Source: Actinomycetota bacterium (GTDB taxonomy: Bacteria > Actinomycetota > Humimicrobiia > Humimicrobiales > Humimicrobiaceae). Taken from it: a stretch of DNA of 7,908 nt. The translations under genes were made by a program, and so were the position numbers. Shown piece by piece: positions 7,349 through 7,908 of this stretch. The notes beneath the pieces were generated by a model that was given only the letters and a program-made list of their open reading frames with translations, ran no database searches and was not told where the DNA came from. The stretch lies in contig PWSB01000148.1 of assembly GCA_003563375.1 (NCBI GenBank), positions 1 to 7,908 on the forward strand, given 5' to 3'. Within the stretch, counting starts at the first letter, position 1. Each line of letters opens with the position of its first letter.

Positions 7349-7908
7349 GTCTGTTCTCCAAGCCCTCTTATTTTATCTATTATCTTAGTTGAGGATATGC
7401 CTTCATAATCAAGCAATTGTTCTGGTCTGCCGCTTTTGGGCATCTTTTTTACGGCCAGGATATGTACAGGAGACCCCTTGCCTGAGACAGCACTGCACAC
7501 CGCTTCCCCCAGGCCTCCTTCGGCAAAATGATCCTCAACTGTGACAATGGCCTTAGTCTCGGCTTGAGCTCTTAGAAGGGTTTCCGTGTCAATAGGTTTG
7601 ATGCTGTACATGTCTATAACCCTTATCAATATGCCCTCATTTTTTAAGCTGTAATAAGCCTTTAGAGCCTGGTGGACAGTTATACCGGCGCAGCATACTG
7701 TAAAAAGGTCATCAGGGCTTGATTTTAAGGTCTTGCTTGAACCTATTTTAAACACTTCTGACCTGTCATAAATTATGGGGGTTTCCATCCTGGTGGTCCT
7801 CATGTATACATTTCCCTTATGCCCGGCCGCTGCCTCCATGAGCTTTACCGTAGATATCCCATCTGAAGGGTAAAGGACTACCATATTCAAATGTGCTCTA
7901 AACATAGC
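7345..7908 (-). CDS. tkt: Transketolase, C-terminal part (animal-type), 5' end beyond the window
   Basis: The last 187-188 codons of a thiamine-diphosphate transketolase; the reading frame stays open through the right edge of the window, so the N-terminal part is missing. The Met visible at 7905 is internal (it sits in the AMFRA segment that precedes YPSD in the family), not a start. Seen: the end of the pyrimidine-binding domain with VVLYPSDG and RTTRMETP, then the transketolase C-terminal domain with ITVHQALKAYY, IRVIDMYSIKPID, VTVEDHFAEGGLGEAV and KKMPKSGRPEQLL. These closely follow the pattern I recall for human TKT and its bacterial relatives, not that of E. coli TktA. It transfers two-carbon ketol units in the pentose phosphate pathway, partnering the transaldolase that overlaps it by 4 nt. 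It may be a full-length enzyme or the C-terminal subunit of a split transketolase; the window cannot decide. Confidence 0.94.
   Translation of the reverse strand, partial: AMFRAHLNMVVLYPSDGISTVKLMEAAAGHKGNVYMRTTRMETPIIYDRSEVFKIGSSKTLKSSPDDLFTVCCAGITVHQALKAYYSLKNEGILIRVIDMYSIKPIDTETLLRAQAETKAIVTVEDHFAEGGLGEAVCSAVSGKGSPVHILAVKKMPKSGRPEQLLDYEGISSTKIIDKIRGLGEQT

Overview
The window reads as about 7.9 kb of bacterial chromosome with moderately low GC (roughly 40% by eye). All six supported genes lie on the minus strand. Reading in the direction of transcription (right to left) they are: the 3' part of an animal-type transketolase (cut by the right edge), a transaldolase, an MrfB/YprB-like DEDDh exonuclease, an MrfA/YprA-like DEAH helicase, a small double-zinc-ribbon protein with a C-terminal membrane anchor, and a LonB-type (COG1067) ATP-dependent protease. 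The species cannot be named. Low GC, bacterial Shine-Dalgarno sites, compact overlapping genes, an MrfAB pair and an animal-like transketolase would fit an anaerobic or uncultivated lineage on the Firmicutes/Atribacterota/deep-Actinomycetota side, but that is a weak inference.

Layout: positions 7908-5463-3226 form a tight cluster. Transketolase and transaldolase overlap by 4 nt (ATGA). Transaldolase and mrfB overlap by 4 nt if mrfB starts at a TTG, or sit a few bases apart if it starts at the next ATG. mrfB and mrfA overlap by 16 nt. These four are very probably co-transcribed and translationally coupled. A 59-nt gap then leads to the zinc-ribbon gene, and a 90-nt AT-rich gap with a plausible promoter leads to the Lon-like gene. 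The last 115 nt at the left edge are AT-rich. They hold a possible promoter for a gene beyond the window but no convincing terminator.

How the genes work together: transketolase and transaldolase are the two sugar-shuffling enzymes of the non-oxidative pentose phosphate pathway, which makes ribose-5-phosphate and erythrose-4-phosphate. MrfA and MrfB are known in Bacillus subtilis as a helicase/exonuclease pair for a UvrA-independent repair of mitomycin-type DNA lesions. Here the order is mrfB then mrfA, and MrfB carries an N-terminal zinc ribbon and a helix-hairpin-helix-like segment. The zinc-ribbon membrane protein and the Lon-like protease suggest a stress or quality-control flavour downstream, but no functional link is shown by the sequence.

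No tRNA, rRNA, CRISPR array, insertion sequence, tandem repeat or clear rho-independent terminator was seen. The most interesting points are the unusual domain make-up of MrfB, its coupling to pentose phosphate genes, and the undescribed membrane-anchored zinc-ribbon protein next to it.
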